Source: Athripsodes cinereus
Lineage: Eukaryota; Arthropoda; Insecta; Trichoptera; Leptoceridae
Length of the DNA stretch: 64,000 nucleotides
Assembly: GCA_947579605.1 (NCBI GenBank)
Contig: OX388317.1
Coordinates: forward strand, 19,053,384-19,117,383
Direction: 5' to 3'
Shown: positions 34,847 through 48,186 of the stretch, in pieces
Layout of the letters: every line of letters starts with the position of its first letter
Numbering within the stretch: position 1 is the stretch's first letter
Notes under the pieces: model-generated
Seen by the model: only the letters and a program-made list of their open reading frames with translations
Told to the model about the DNA's origin: nothing
Databases searched by the model: none
Translations under genes and position numbers: made by a program

Positions 34847-35980
34847 AATTCTCGGGTAATAGATATAAAAATATCCAAATAATATTAATAATAACCGGGA
34901 CGTGTTTTGAATGCTGGTTGTCTAATATTTTTCGTACAAGATTTATGTATAAGAAATTATTGTTAGTTGAATAAACGGTTTTTCCATGACCTTTTTGTCG
35001 GTGACATTAGAAAAAATGAGAGCACGTAGAAATTCAACTTGTCAATATATAAATTTCTACACATACAAATACACATAGGCGTAGTCACGATTTTCTCAAG
35101 GGTGTGGGAGATAGCAGTTTGGCAATTTTTATTATTACAGCTATCAAATGTGTGAACCTATTTTTTATCAATTATGACGACTTAAGTAATGTGGTTGATA
35201 TAAACGTAGAATTTATAGCCAACGGTTGTCAAAAGTTACTTATATTTACTTATTTATCACCACTCACTTTTATACTCTACGTTGGGTAATGTTCACATAT
35301 AACAGCATATACACTAAAAAAAACATTATACACATTATATTAAAACAAATATTAAGTAAAAAATAAATAAAAATAACTTTATCAACAGCACATTTGATTT
35401 AAAAAAATACGAACTACAAATTTAAAATAATTTCTGAACTAATTAAATATTATATTATTAAAAAAATAGATACAGTGCATACATTTTATTTATATTGCTA
35501 TTCCACTTGTCGGCAAAACTCTGCAATAGAATGCTCCCAAAAAAGAAATGTTTATTGATCTGCTCGTTTTTATTCAAGAATTTTATTACCATCTATATTT
35601 AGACTGACTACACTTCGATGTCAATTATTATTACAGTATTCTCATAATTAAATACTAATTTTAACTCCTACTTTTTTCATATCTAGGGAAGCCAGCTGCC
35701 CCCCAATTTGCCCCCCGCCTGGTACGCCAATGAAAACATACCTACAAACTTACATTAAGCGTTTCTTTTATACATACTAAATGATATATCGCTTCTAATA
35801 CATTTACTGAAGATTTGTTTATATATGTAGGCGGTTCTTCTATTAGAATTCTTATAAAATATCAAATGTAATATATGCCTTGTATATCTCTTCTTCGTAA
35901 CAAAAAATACTTATAGTATAGTACCCGAAATAATTTTGTGAATGTCCATTTTTAAATAATTAAAATAGATTAATAAAAAA
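34847..35980. other. No gene or clear repeat seen
   Basis: AT-rich intronic sequence; a 61-codon open frame at 35104-35289 has no features. Confidence 0.45.
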
Positions 35981-36118
35981 AGATGGGTTGACGATATTGT
36001 CCAGGTGATGAGAAAACAGTGGTGTCGTGTTGCTCAAGATCGAAAAGTATGGAAAAATTTTGAAGAGGCCTATATAAAAATTTTAAGAGAGGAGAAAGCT
36101 AGCAGTGAAGTAAAGTAA
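35981..36118 (+). pseudogene. Family J: LINE C-terminus fragment
   Basis: A 45-codon frame plus stop reads RWVDDIVQVMRKQWCRVAQD, then a RKVWKNFEEAYIKILREEK tail. 'RWvDDI...W...AqDR..W...eEAY' is the LINE C-terminal motif. Matches 23953-24175. Confidence 0.75.
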
Positions 36119-37149
36119 AAATAAAACACTTAATTTCACTTTGAAAAATATTTATCTCAGAGGTCTTGCGAGAAATATTTGGATTTTATTTTAAATTAGT
36201 GAATTACGTGATGTATGGCTGTGATTTTACTTAAAAAAGTGTTAAATATAGAATTTTTGTTCCACACTAAATTTCTCTTCCACAACGAACTCAAGTTTCT
36301 GATGTCGGCAAACTGAAGAAATCGCTCTTCTAATCTAGCGCCCCGCGATGGATCCGTAACATAGATACTCCATTAAACGGCTCCAAAGAAATCATCCGCC
36401 AACATTATTTAAAAAATTATTGAACGTTTGGTGAGCAGTATACTAACTATGGAAAAATAAATTATTTGTAATCATCTGATATTTAAGCAACATTATCTTC
36501 AACGCCGTTAGGAGAATATATTTTTGCTGCTTCACACTTCAATCGGGATAAAAAGGTGTCGCCTAACAGACTTTCTTACAAAGAGTAGGTACGTAGAAGA
36601 TAATAATATTACCTGGCCCTCTTATTTGATCTGAAAAAAAATCCTTTAAAGATAGTTTTTCATAATATCAATCACTCAATTTAGTATCAGATAGCTTATG
36701 CTAAAAAAAATAACAAAAAAATAATAAATAAAATGTATTAACGGGAAGATTTTGTCCCGCAATAAATCCGCCTTTTTGGTCCGAATTAATACCTCACTTT
36801 TATTAGAATATAGTTCATTGTATGTTTGTATTGATTTTTTACCAATAAGGATTTATTAATTTTTGTAAAACTTGTTAAAAATTCAACAAAATGCCATTAG
36901 AGACAACATTGAAATAGAGTTATCCAACTTTTCAATCTACTGGAGCGAAATGTTTCACAAGAACTGGCAATTATTCTAGTACAGTATGGAGGGCATGTTA
37001 TGTATTACGGATCAATGTTTAACGAGATTGACCAGGTAAAAAAGACAGCTAAAGACTTTACATTGAAGTCTATGAGTTAAAAGTTAGTTTTCATATTTGT
37101 TGGTATTATTATATTTTTTTAGAGTCTTTAAAAAGTTGCAAATTTCACT
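36119..37149. other. No gene or clear repeat seen
   Basis: AT-rich intronic sequence. Confidence 0.45.
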
Positions 37150-37245
37150 TTTCTCTGTTCCATCACAGCATCCCTTTCAAATAGAATAAACAGTAGACTA
37201 ACTGCTTGTAATAAGCATACAAGTCGTCTTCTCTGTGTCAAGCTG
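37150..37245 (-). repeat. Family A tail fragment
   Basis: GTTCCATCACAGCATCCCTT, AATAAGCATACAAGTCGTCT and CTCTGTGTCAAGC. Confidence 0.6.
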
Positions 37246-37257
37246 TTCAATGATCTA

Positions 37258-37556
37258 TCTTTAAATTATTTATTTATTCCTTATTGTACGTAAATGACAA
37301 ACAATTTTACGCATGAATATGACCATATCAATTACAATCAATATTCAGAGGTCAAGTTTATCGCAGATGCGCGATTTCTCCTAACCAACCCACAATATAA
37401 ATGTACAAATAATTATGTCGTTTAATTTATTTATTTTAATTATTTACTGTACATTGGTTACAACATCAATCTGTACAAAGTATCATAAAGTTATCAGTTA
37501 TACAATTCAATGAATAGAGGGCAAATATATCGCTCGATTGCGAAATCTTTCAATAA
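37258..37556 (-). repeat. Two family E LINE tails in tandem
   Basis: Copies at about 37265-37395 and 37430-37556, each with a TTTA-rich end, TACTGTACATTGG-like text, and GAGGGCAAATATATCGC or GAGGTCAAGTTTATCGC. Confidence 0.65.
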
Positions 37557-38425
37557 ACCTGGTATAAATGAACATATGTGTGAAAATTAAAAAATATGAA
37601 GTAAGTTCAAACGATTTTATTAAATTTTCAACATTTCTCCGATGTCTGCAGTCAATTCCAAAAGTTCTTCTAATAACCAGGGACTACTTGTAAGTTCAAT
37701 GTAGTATAGTGACTACTTTGGGAACCGTATTATGACATATATTTATTTGATGCTACCGTTCCATGTAACAACCCCCCAAATAGCTTAAAGTTTTCACGAT
37801 AAACATTTTAAAAACAAACTTACGCCATCTTGCGGTTAATGAAGACATCAACAGATGAAGTAGTAAAGAAGAAAAACTAAAAAAATATTACGTATGCAGA
37901 AAGTACCTAAAGCCTTTTTACTCGGTGAAACCAGTTTCGAGAAACTAAAATTCAATCCTAATTTGTGGCGCAACTCAAATCAATAAAGAATATTAAAAAC
38001 ACAAACATTTATTTGCATTTATTTTCCAAAAGAGAATATTGACATATGATATTTTATTAAATTATACAACACAGTTAATTTTTCACTTAGATTTATTTAT
38101 AATCTCGAGCGCATCCATCAATGTAGATATATTCTGGGATCGCATTGGCTGAAGGCTGTAATGGTCCCAGTAGAGTATGGTGTTGTTTTCTAATAATAAT
38201 ATTGACATTTTCAAGAGCACATGAAAATGAAGAGAATATGAATTTTTACTGTGTGAATGTACAAACTTTAGAATTATTAAATATTGACATAGTTTGCTAA
38301 TTAATATTGTCCATGTTTGATACTTTTTTTTACTTTGTTTTATTTTAGTATATTAGAATAAAAATACTGAGCTATTTACAGAATGCTGATATCACCGCAA
38401 GGCACAATATTGTCTATTTTTAATT
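37557..38425. other. No gene or clear repeat seen
   Basis: AT-rich with slightly less biased sequence at 37620-37850 that I could not assign. Confidence 0.4.
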
Positions 38426-38431
38426 TATAGT

Positions 38432-38520
38432 TGACGTCATATTGAGACTAAAATAAAAACAGTGCATCTGTGACGTCAACATAAAACTGGGGACATAATA
38501 CCATAAATGAAATGACGTCA
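38432..38520. promoter_or_regulatory. Cluster of three perfect CRE motifs
   Basis: The palindrome TGACGTCA occurs at 38432-38439, 38471-38478 and 38513-38520, spaced 39 and 42 bases (about four helical turns). TGACGTCA is the established binding site of CREB/ATF bZIP factors. The sequences between do not align as a tandem repeat. A role as an intronic enhancer is inference. Confidence 0.5.
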
Positions 38521-38542
38521 ATTTTTATGAGACTTCTTCTAC

Positions 38543-38785
38543 TACTACTACTACTAAGACATCATGGTATATCCCATAAGTGAGGTAACCAGTAAATAAA
38601 ACATGCAAGTTGTCCTCCATGAGCCAACAAAAAACTGAAGCATTCATAATGGGTGGCGAATTTTCATCGCTTAAATTAAGATGTAGTATATTTTATCAAA
38701 CACCTGCCTTTTACAGGACACTCGAAAACTTACGAAAAAGAATGAGAGACCAATTATTTGCCGGTTGCTTCACGGAAATTCATGA
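38543..38785 (-). repeat. Family A element, full length
   Basis: Starts with a (CTA)n run, then CATCATGGTATATCCCATAA, GTGGCGAATTTTCATCGCTT and GACACTCGAAAACTTACGAA, ending TTTGCCGGTTGCTTCACGG. Confidence 0.8.
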
Positions 38786-40411
38786 TTCTGTTCAAATAAA
38801 ATAATATTAATGAACATTTCCACTTGACATCATTATTATTTACACGTTGGCTTCCAAATGAAAAGACAAATTCATTGTGCTGTTTATCTCATTGCTCGTG
38901 GTCGTTATTTAATGATATTTATCGGTAATCTTTTAACTACTGGATGTAGGTTTCTTTCCATGATTATTTTTCTTGGTTTGCTTTCGCCCAATTTCTGTCG
39001 GCCGGCGACAATGATTGAGTCATCTGTCCAGCATTTTTTTAGTCGATATATTTTTCATTTTTCATTCCACGTCTCCATTTTAGTTGAACTCTACCTACAC
39101 AAAATATTTATTGGAAAATTTTTGAAGAAACAGTATTTCACTGGTATACGACTTTAGTTTAACAGTGTGTAAAAGGTTTTAGTCGACACAACACTTAAGT
39201 TCCTTATATTATAAGTAAGTTTCTCTCACCTCAAGACAGACACAGGTGTTTTCGAACAAAGTTGTAACTTTGCCATAGGAATGTTTTAACTTGTTTAGTA
39301 ACAACTACGTTGTAGTAGTACCTATTACTTACTTCACTTACCCCGAGCACCATAAGGTGGTATCAAGTAACCACTATCGCCGCCTCCCTGGGGTGTGAAA
39401 TCATATGGATGAATAGTACATGACGTGTTTTAAGTGCTGTCTACTGGCTAATCATACTGTCGTTAAACTCGAATCGCTGTGACTTTTACCTACAAAAGAT
39501 TTTATCGTAACAATCTAAAATTCATGAAAATACGTGTCAAACTAATGATATTTTTTTATTACTAGTCAAATTACTTTTTTCGTCCACTGTTTAGATTTCT
39601 AAAATTGTAAATAGAAGTAGGCAACATTTCAAACACACCAGTTTCATTTATTTTATGAATTATTTGTTTAAGAAAACTTTGTGGTTGTCACAATCTGGGT
39701 GAGTGTAACGTATCTAGTTACTGTTTATTTTTTATGATCATTTGTTTTTTCATTTATATTTTGTGTTTCAGACATTTTGTTTTATATATCAGAAAAGGTT
39801 TGTTCCCTGTGGTCAAATATTTCTATTCATTAATGCAAATATTATGTAATTTTATTCTAATGATTACCATTAACATAATTATTATTTTTATAAAATATGT
39901 TATTGTTATTTGCTCGATTCATATTTCTCTACCCTAAGATGTCATAGATCTCTCCAGTTGTTGAAATCGCTAACTGAAACTTGGAGTATTCCCAAATGTG
40001 AAAATTGAATATTCTCTAATTTTTAGATGATATGACAGTTGCCAAGCATTATGTAATAAACCTACCTACATTTTATCTTAAACATTATACCTGTGTACAC
40101 AAATGAGATAGCTATTGAATGCTTTAAGTTTGTTAATATCACACATATTATGTAATTATAAATGCTACGCCTCACCTCTCTACAGCTGAACATAAGTCTT
40201 CGGAGATCTCTCTTGCGTTCCGATCTTGAGTAACATGACCAAACTACGTTTTTCTCATTTAGAAGCTGCATGTCATCACTCATATTTTATCTGGTTTTAC
40301 CGTGCGTCTCTCGTCCTCTAGTAAAATCCAATATTTGAAATAAAAATTATAAAAAATGAATGGTTATCAATCACTCAATTCAGAATATCAAATATTTTAC
40401 CTATGAATTTG
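38786..40411. other. No gene; possible LINE-derived block at 38860-39110
   Basis: The stretch around TTGGTTTGCTTTCGCCCAAT, GTCGGCCGGCGACAATGATT is less AT-rich. On the minus strand it gives AGQMTQSLSPADRNWAKANQ with later stops, which vaguely fits a decayed LINE C-terminus. The rest holds nothing recognisable. Confidence 0.35.
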
Positions 40412-40655
40412 TTCCGTGGAGTACCCGGCAAAGAATTGATATCCCACTCTTTTCCGTAAGTTTTCAGGCGTCCTATAAAAGTCAAGTGTTCAAAAATTAA
40501 AAATATTTTACATTTTCAATTCAGCGATGAGGTTTACCACCCGTCCTGAATCTCTTAATTGTTTATTGGCAGGGAGATAACAGCTTAAATGTTTTTAACA
40601 TGCGGCAGGTTTGCTGGCTGCCCTGCTTGTAAGATATACCGTGATGTTATCGTGG
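40412..40655 (+). repeat. Family A element, full length
   Basis: Runs TCCGTGGAGTACCCGGCAAA, CAATTCAGCGATGAGGTTTA, GGCTGCCCTGCTTGTAAG, ATATACCGTGATG in order. Confidence 0.8.
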
Positions 40656-42159
40656 CAGAAGTATTTTTACAAAATTTGTAGCTCTACTTACCTTTTACTG
40701 GATTTTATACAAGATAGTGGGAGATTTATACCTTTATATTCAATAAAGAGAATTGTACATGTTTACTCTATAATTATCATGCTTTGTGCTTTTCATTAAT
40801 TCATCTTTTTACATGCAAACAAATAATGAACAACCGTAGGTACCTGTCTTTTGATAATGCTAACGCATATTGGCAACATGTGTTTGTATATTATCAAAGG
40901 ATTAGACCACAAGCGCTATAAGATTGAATGTTAATAATAATATAGGTAGGTATTATTTATTTAATTGAAAAGCATTTAGTAATAATCCTACAAACCAATT
41001 AATATATCATTAGTTTATCTATGTATTACAATATATTGAAAATGAATATGGTTTTTAGACTGATGTGTGTGAATAAACTGGTAAAACGCTTAGAACTTTT
41101 GTTGTTATTATTTAAAATACATTAGTGGAAAATACTCATCGATAACATTCAATTGAATTATGAAACGTATAGGTACATAAATCAATTACTTTAAGCATTA
41201 ACTGTTCATGTTCCATTTGAAAATGTAAAAAAATTACATGGTATAATTTCGAAATTATTTTGTGCTAACAATTTTTCATTATCTACATCATTAGATTGCT
41301 ATTTTGGTGAAAAAACATGTACATAAGTAAATGTTTCTTGATGATCTATTGCAATGAGTACCGTTCTTTCGTTTTCAAAGCTACGGATAACCTGAATGGT
41401 ACACATTCATTAAGCTTAGCTCCTATGACAACAACATACGAGCTTTTTTAACGTTTTTAACGCCATGTTTTTTTTAGCAAAATGATCATATAATGAAGCT
41501 TTAGCATTTTACATCTTAATAAAAATACTGTTCATGAAATATATTATAAGTATACTGTATTCAACTATTATGCATTCCATTCAACTAAACAATAATTATG
41601 AAGTTCATTATATGCAATGAGTTCACCGCAACATGAAATAAATATTGTACACTTGAAAATGAAAATGTATATACATAATCTCTTAGCTAAGGTATACCTA
41701 ATGTTTTCAAATCTTTTTTTCAAAAAGAAAGGCACATATATTCTGATCATATATTAATGTTTAATGAAAAACATTACGGGCACTGTTTGAAGATTCATTT
41801 TATGACCTAAATTGTATCTTAGATACTCTTTTGTATATATGCTCATTTATATATTACGAGTAATATCAAGCTTGCGTTTTGTTTGAGAAATGCTTGCGTA
41901 AGATAAAAACAATATGTATCTTTAAGCAGCTATTAAATCTCTTTTCCTACGTACAACCAGCAAAGCAAATAAGGCTGGGTCGAAAACAATGATTTTGTTG
42001 TTTTTCAAACATTACCAGGATTCAAAGGTTTCGTTTTTATATATAGAGCGACGGAAAAGTTGATAATATTATTATAGACATCAAGTCCAAGAAAATATCA
42101 AGATTTTGAGAAAAATATAAAAAAAATGATTTAAGATTTCTTAACTAAAATCATTTTGA
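40656..42159. other. No gene or clear repeat seen over about 1.5 kb
   Basis: AT-rich; open frames of 60 codons or so only. Confidence 0.5.
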
Positions 42160-42265
42160 ATATTTCATGAGCACGCAGAGGACAGCTTGCGTGTTTATTG
42201 CGAGCAGCTTGTCTACTAGCTAACCCACTTCAGGGATATGCCGTGATGGTACCGTAGTATCCATT
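42160..42265 (+). repeat. Family A 3' half
   Basis: GAGGACAGCTTGCGTGTTTA, CTAACCCACTTCAGGGATAT and GCCGTGATGGTACCGTAG. Confidence 0.7.
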
Positions 42266-42514
42266 TTGATCATTTCATTTTAATATCGTACAATCATAAT
42301 CTTAGAATTGGTCATTGAGACAATTTTATGAAAGTCTTAGTATGCATCTAATTATTTTCTTTACAACATCTCAAATATTTATATTTTCACACTCTATTGA
42401 ACAAATATATTTTTTAAAAGGCAGGCATATTTTCTTCCAGTTAACCTATATATAATGATATTATTTTTAAAATGTTATTCATCAGATGTAGACGCTGCTA
42501 CCAAGAGACTAAAG

Positions 42515-42645
42515 AGAATCAAAACCAATCAGAATTCTCGATTGGAGAACCATGTCTACACAATGCAACATTGTGTAAAATATAATCGGAAGAAAATGGT
42601 TCTCCAATCGAGGTTTCTGATTGGTTTTGTCATCTGCACCCAAAT
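42515..42645. repeat. Family G foldback with 33-bp terminal inverted repeats
   Basis: Arms 42521-42553 and 42596-42628 pair at 30 of 33 positions, around a 42-nt loop containing ACAATGCAACATTGTG. The arm is AAAACCAATCAGAATTCTCG followed by ATTGGAGAACCAT. The left arm plus loop equal family G at 18649 and 29815, where the second arm is absent. Confidence 0.9.
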
Positions 42646-44094
42646 CCGGTTAAACAATAAAAAAATTGGTAAATATTCTAAACTAAAGAAAATCATTAAT
42701 ATTTTTTTTGTAAAATGTGTAATGTACTTAGCATTGCCAATTCCTTAGGAATCTTAAGAAATAGGAATTCTTTTTGCAAATAAAAAAAGTATCAAAGCGT
42801 GAATCAAGAATCGAATCCATGATTTTCTATAACTCGTATATCGGTATCAATCTACAATATTTGTTTTTAATTTCATAACCATAAATAAAAGTTTGTTATT
42901 TTCTACTCATTCTAATAATTCGTATTGCCGAACAATAAACGAACCATTCATTTTATGAGATATTCAAGGTGATATATGACTGTATTCAGACGCAATTAGT
43001 GCTTGCATTTTTAAAGCAACAACGACTACTGCCACTACTTCTGTATGCTTCTACTCAAGAGGGATGAGGATAAGGTTTATGTTCTACCCTCCACCCCTTC
43101 ATACATATACATACACCCCCAAGACTACTACGTTTCAGTATGAGAATACAATACTGATCATAATACTAATACCGTGTTTTTTTTATATACTCGTATTTTC
43201 AATTTAAAACGTTAAAATGAAGGGAAGAAAAACAGAATGTATGACCTATTTAGTTTCAGGTACCTAGTCCAAGAAAAAATATCCACGAATTTTGTTTTTG
43301 ATAGAAATCTATAAATTGATTTTCAATAGTTTACTTGCAATTACTTTCTTATCAATAAGTGCTTCTCCCAATATTCTATTGTTCATTTTTTTTATAAATA
43401 CCACTTGTCTTCTAATTTCACTTTTTTTGTAACTGCCTGAAGCCAGAGTTAAAAGTTTCCGAATATTAGTAAGCGTAATAAATAAAGAGTCTTCTTGGAA
43501 GTTAATAAATAAAGCTTTTTTCAGTTCATTTTGAAATGGATTTCCAACAAGTACCTTCGGTCATTAATATCAAAATTGTAAATTTATATGTCAATTTTAT
43601 TACGGAAAATAGTGGCAATACTGCGACCAGAGACTGTGTAATAATAACTTATACAACAGCATAGAACCTCCTTTACGATATATACTCCTAATAATATTAT
43701 TACTATACAAACTTACACGCATATAATTATATTGTTTTAGGTTTACAATGCTTTATACTAATTATGTAGGTTGTTCAGGGTTACGTTGTGAAACGAGTAA
43801 TCTATATAATATATACCTGTTATACATTACAATATTCTAAATTATAACGAATCATATTATTAAGAAACAAAATAATATCAAATCCACGTTTTGAAGGAGT
43901 CATCCACTTCATAGCAAAATCCAATGTTACACAATAAGCTATAAGCAATACAAAGAAATTTATTGAGACAATCTATGTAGGTACCTCTAGAGTCGTAGAT
44001 TTTTTATTTGAAAATTTCGGAATTATTTTCTCTCGTTGTTGACCTATTCCACGTTTGCGACAAAACCATATTGCTAAATGAGTGGTACTACTAC
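42646..44094. other. No gene or clear repeat seen over about 1.4 kb
   Basis: AT-rich intronic sequence; homopolymer runs only. Confidence 0.5.
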
Positions 44095-44345
44095 TTCCAT
44101 TACTACAATACCATCATGCCATATCCAACAAATGTATAAATAAATAAATTATATGTAATTAACATGAAAGCCGATGTCTCTATGCCATAAAAAAATGAGA
44201 TATTCAGGATGAGAGACAAACCTCATCGCTAAATTTTAAATTTAGTTTGTCCTTATTTTTCGAACACCTGCTTTTTACAGAACACCCGAAAACTTCTGCA
44301 AAAGAGTGGGATACCAATTCATTGCCGGGTGCTCCAGGGAGTGAC
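44095..44345 (-). repeat. Family A element, full length
   Basis: ATACCATCATGCCATATCCA, AACCTCATCGCTAAATTTTA, ACACCCGAAAACTTCTGCAA, and TTGCCGGGTGCTCCAGGGA at the head end. Confidence 0.8.
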
Positions 44346-44492
44346 TTTGAGATACTTGATTGAAAAATGGAAGAGGAGAAAAAATTACCTCGAAACAGGA
44401 TAGAACTCTTATCTGTAAATAATTAACATATTCAATTTGGTGAATTATTGTTGTATAGGTATCACACATCTTGTGTGTCTTATTTTATTACT

Positions 44493-44565
44493 TTGGGTTA
44501 GTTGGAAGAGATCGCGTCTTTGCGATAAATTCACCCTCTCTATACCTACTGATTATTTCTCATTT
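44493..44565 (+). repeat. Family E tail fragment
   Basis: GGGTTAGTTGGAAGAGATCG then AAATTCACCCTCTCTATA. Confidence 0.65.
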
Positions 44566-44669
44566 GAATGCATTTTTCTATAAAATTTATTTACTTATCA
44601 CTTCGTTTATACTCGAACGTTAACGGAACTAAAACGTAACGTGAAAGTGTGTTATTGACTCAGGCCTCT

Positions 44670-44850
44670 GGGCAGATTGAGGAATGACCTTTTTCAAATT
44701 GTCCTGGGTCTGGGTGTTACATGTATATGTGTTTAGTGCATTGTATATGTGTGTATCGTCGCGTTAGTACCCATAATACAAGATTCATCTTAGTTTGGGA
44801 CTAGCTCGATCTTTGTTAAATATCTATGTATGTTATGTTATGTTATATCT
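44670..44850 (+). repeat. Family B SINE body with (TGTTA)n tail
   Basis: AATGACCTTTTTCAAATTGT through TTTGGGACTAGCTCGATCTT, ending in repeated TGTTATGTTATGTTATA. Head lost. The pentamer tail is preserved here, showing the element's true 3' end. Confidence 0.8.
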
Positions 44851-45039
44851 CTATTGACATTGAATTTTTAAATATTATTGATTGACAAATAATTATTATC
44901 TCATTACTCTTTTTTTTACCTGTATGACTATAAATATTTATGAACCCTATATTTAAAATGACCTGTTTGAATATTTTAGTTTGACATATTTATAATTATT
45001 GTCTCACATACATTGTTTGTATTACATATTGGTGATGAT

Positions 45040-45295
45040 AGGGGACTTTACTGGTCCATTTATGGCTTTATATGATTATGTTTATTGTTACCTGTTTATG
45101 ACTGTTTGTATCCCTGTAAAATGTAATAAATGAAAATTAAATAAATACATTTATTTTACCTTTATGACTATTTTTGATTCGACACATTTCTTGTTTATTT
45201 TTTTTGATGTTGTTTTTCTCTATTTTTGATTTGATTGTTAATGTTGTTCATGTTAAAGGCTAACGCCGTGAATACATGTAAATAAATAAATATAT
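45040..45295 (+). repeat. Family H and family I LINE-like tails
   Basis: 45040-45150 matches 7350-7470 (TTTACTGG...GTATCCCTGTAAAATG). 45253-45295 matches 33018-33067 (AAAGGCTAACGCCGTGAATA, then AAATAAATAAATA). Confidence 0.5.
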
Positions 45296-46649
45296 GCCAC
45301 GTAATTTATACACGGGCTAAATATTTAACTCAAGAGCGCTTCATATTATCCGAGACCAAAATCCATATCCAGCGATTCCATGTTACCTAGAAGATTAGAG
45401 TATGGAAAAAATGAGATTAAATGAAAATATTTAATAGGATATACACGTGTACCGGACATAACTACGTCACGATTTGTGAGTATAATATTTTGTTATACCT
45501 ATGTATACAGAATATCCATACGGTCCTTATTCCTTTCCAGGCAGAGTATATAAGTAGCATTACAGCAGAGGGCAAATACATAATATTAAATTCTACGAAA
45601 TTATGTACTAAGCAATAATATAATCTTGGACGAAATGAAGGAAGTGAATATTTTAGTGGGTGTACTATTAAATGTCTAAAGTATCTACCTGGAAGCGGCT
45701 GGTGCGCTGCACTACAAGGGGTGCACTGGAAAGAAAAAAAAAATATCTTTTTTTTTTAAATAAATAAACAGCACAAAAAATCAATGAAGCACAATATAAA
45801 TTACATTTGATTAACCAGTAAATTTTGTTTAGTTTTATTTCTGCTAACGTTGACTCGAGTTATCAGTCATATCACTTAACAACAATTAAAGCAATAAAAT
45901 AATGTATCAAAATTAGAGGGATATAGAAAGTAGTGATCTTGTTTCTTGATTCCCGTCCATAGCAACAGAAATAGATGCGCTTATTACTCACATTGAAGAT
46001 TCCCGGATATTTCAGAAGTCGCGGCATTTCTATTTTTCTACTCTTACTAACCAAAAATTTCTCCTCACGTGCAGGCCTTAATGGACAGCCTGAGAAATTG
46101 ACTGACCCAAACCGTCTCCTAAGAATCTTTAAGATTATAATATCTTCACCTTTGGTGCTCCTCTTGTGAGGAGAAAGTGCTTAATATACCTTTTAATATC
46201 AGGTATTAAACATAGAAAATGTAAGAACAAAAATAAAAAATTAACTAAATCTCTAAACACGAGATTTGAAATTAGGACTACAAACATTTTATTACACACT
46301 AAGGAAAAAAAGCTGAAATGAGGCGTTCAATATGACAGAAGTTAAAAGCTTATTAAACTTACAAATGAAGAGCGTAGCATCCAAGGAGGAACCGTTGCTT
46401 TATCTACCTACACAGTAAGCGCAATGCTGGCGGATCTTTCAACTCCTGCTGAATGATATCTACGAAGAGTGGCGTAAACAGGAAGATACATTATCATCTT
46501 TCCTACCTTCATAGTATAAACCTAAAGAAATAATTAGGGATGATTTTTTTCTTTAAAGAATAATATATTGACTCAGGTTACAAACTTATTTTAATATGAA
46601 AGTCTTTTATTACCGATATGTTTTGAAGTTAAGTTTAGTTTGTCCCAGG
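45296..46649. other. No gene seen
   Basis: GAAGCGGCTGGTGCGCTGCA at about 45694 is a GC-richer island of unknown origin. Otherwise AT-rich intron. Confidence 0.4.
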
Positions 46650-47098
46650 TGAGCAGAGAGAATGGAACGCCATATTGATCTATCCTTACATACTTCTTTC
46701 GCTTCTTCTACATTCATTCAATTTCTCATACATGCACGCCGATTTCTATTACTCAACACTCGGCCGTCCTTAAGAATCAAGCCACATAGTTCTCGGACGT
46801 CCGCGCTTCCTCACACCCCCTCTTTCAGATAAATATATCCTATTCGTCATCCTTTCATCGTGCATTCGCTCAACATGTCCAAACCATCGTAACTTGTTTA
46901 CACGCATTCTGTCCACAACACTCCTCTCACATGCACTCATTCTCCTGATATCCTCATTCTTCACTCTATCTCGCAACGTTTTACCAACCAATCTTTTCAG
47001 TGAACGTTTTTCCGCAGCATTTATTCCACTTTCGTCCTTCTTCAACTACGTCCAAGTTTCACTTGCATACATGTGTGCAAGAGAGAAATACGGTCTAT
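46650..47098 (-). pseudogene. Family R: RTE-like LINE C-terminus, longest copy
   Basis: The minus strand reads ESGINAAEKRSLKRLVGKTL, NEDIRRMSACERSVVDRMRV, NKLRWFGHVERMHDERMTNR, then GGVRKRGRPRTMWLD. 'LRWFGHVeRM.DeRm..r.y....RG.R.RGRPr..W' is diagnostic of RTE/BovB-like LINE proteins. A deletion of about 14-16 bases near 46780 shifts the frame, after which ILKDGRVLSNRNRRACMRN and VEEAKEVCKDRSIWRS continue in another frame with one stop. Confidence 0.8.
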
Positions 47099-48186
47099 GA
47101 ATAAAATCAAATGTGTCTGAGTTAAGTTTCAGTTTCACTCTTTAATTTTTTAGGTTCCTTGTCAACATTACATCGCGTTTATAACATCCAATTAATGTGT
47201 TTTTTTTTACATAATTGTTCATAGCATTATGTTAATTACAATTTTAGCTTGGTTGCGTTTTTAAACATACAAATTAAGATTGTTCTTCGATTACGTGAGT
47301 TATAATAGTTCCTCAAACATTGTCAAGTATTCCTAGTTCAAAGTAAATAATTGGTACGTACCTACCTACCATAACCAATGGATATACTTTATAAAGCATT
47401 ATTTTTTTTATTTCGTTCTTACAAAATAAGAAAGTTACTAAGTACTTCCATTTTTTTTTCTTGTTTAACTAATCCATATAAAATTATTATGGACTAGTAT
47501 TAAAGCTCGGTGCCGTTCAGGAAATAGTAATATTATTGTAAATCGCCTTGAAAAACTCATCACTGCTGAAGAAACTTTTAACTGTAAATAATTTAAAAGC
47601 AAAAATTGGTGATCACTAAGGAACTTTTTTGCCACTGAATGTCTTCAAAACTCACTCATAAAAGGCAAAGTTTACCAAATTTGTTAACGAAATGTTGATG
47701 TCTTGGGTCAACATCTATATAATTCCCTGTTTAATAAATATACATTTTATAGAAAATTTACACTTGAATGATTACAATTGAAAATCTCTTACGATACATA
47801 TTTTGTTTAAATAATATCATTAAATAGGTATTGACGCTTTGTTTCATTGTACCTACCAAAATTCAATTTGATTTAAAGGTAGATAATATTCCAAACAGCA
47901 TACAAGAGTATAAGAAAACAAACGCACATACGAACATCCTCAAATATTCTTGACAACATTCGAGTATATTTTTTCTAACCCATGTTGCACCTTTATGGAA
48001 GACACGCAAGGTAATTAGTTTCTACTTGGTAATCGCGTGATCACAATCATCTACCCACTAATAAACAAAATGTGTAATATCATTTTTTGTAAGCCTTAAT
48101 TCACTTACTAATTTCAAATAACTGAATGTTACAAATCCTCTCATACAAATTTGATTCTAAAATTCTTATTTTTTTCACTCTTCAAT
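47099..48186. other. No gene or clear repeat seen
   Basis: AT-rich intronic sequence. Confidence 0.5.
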
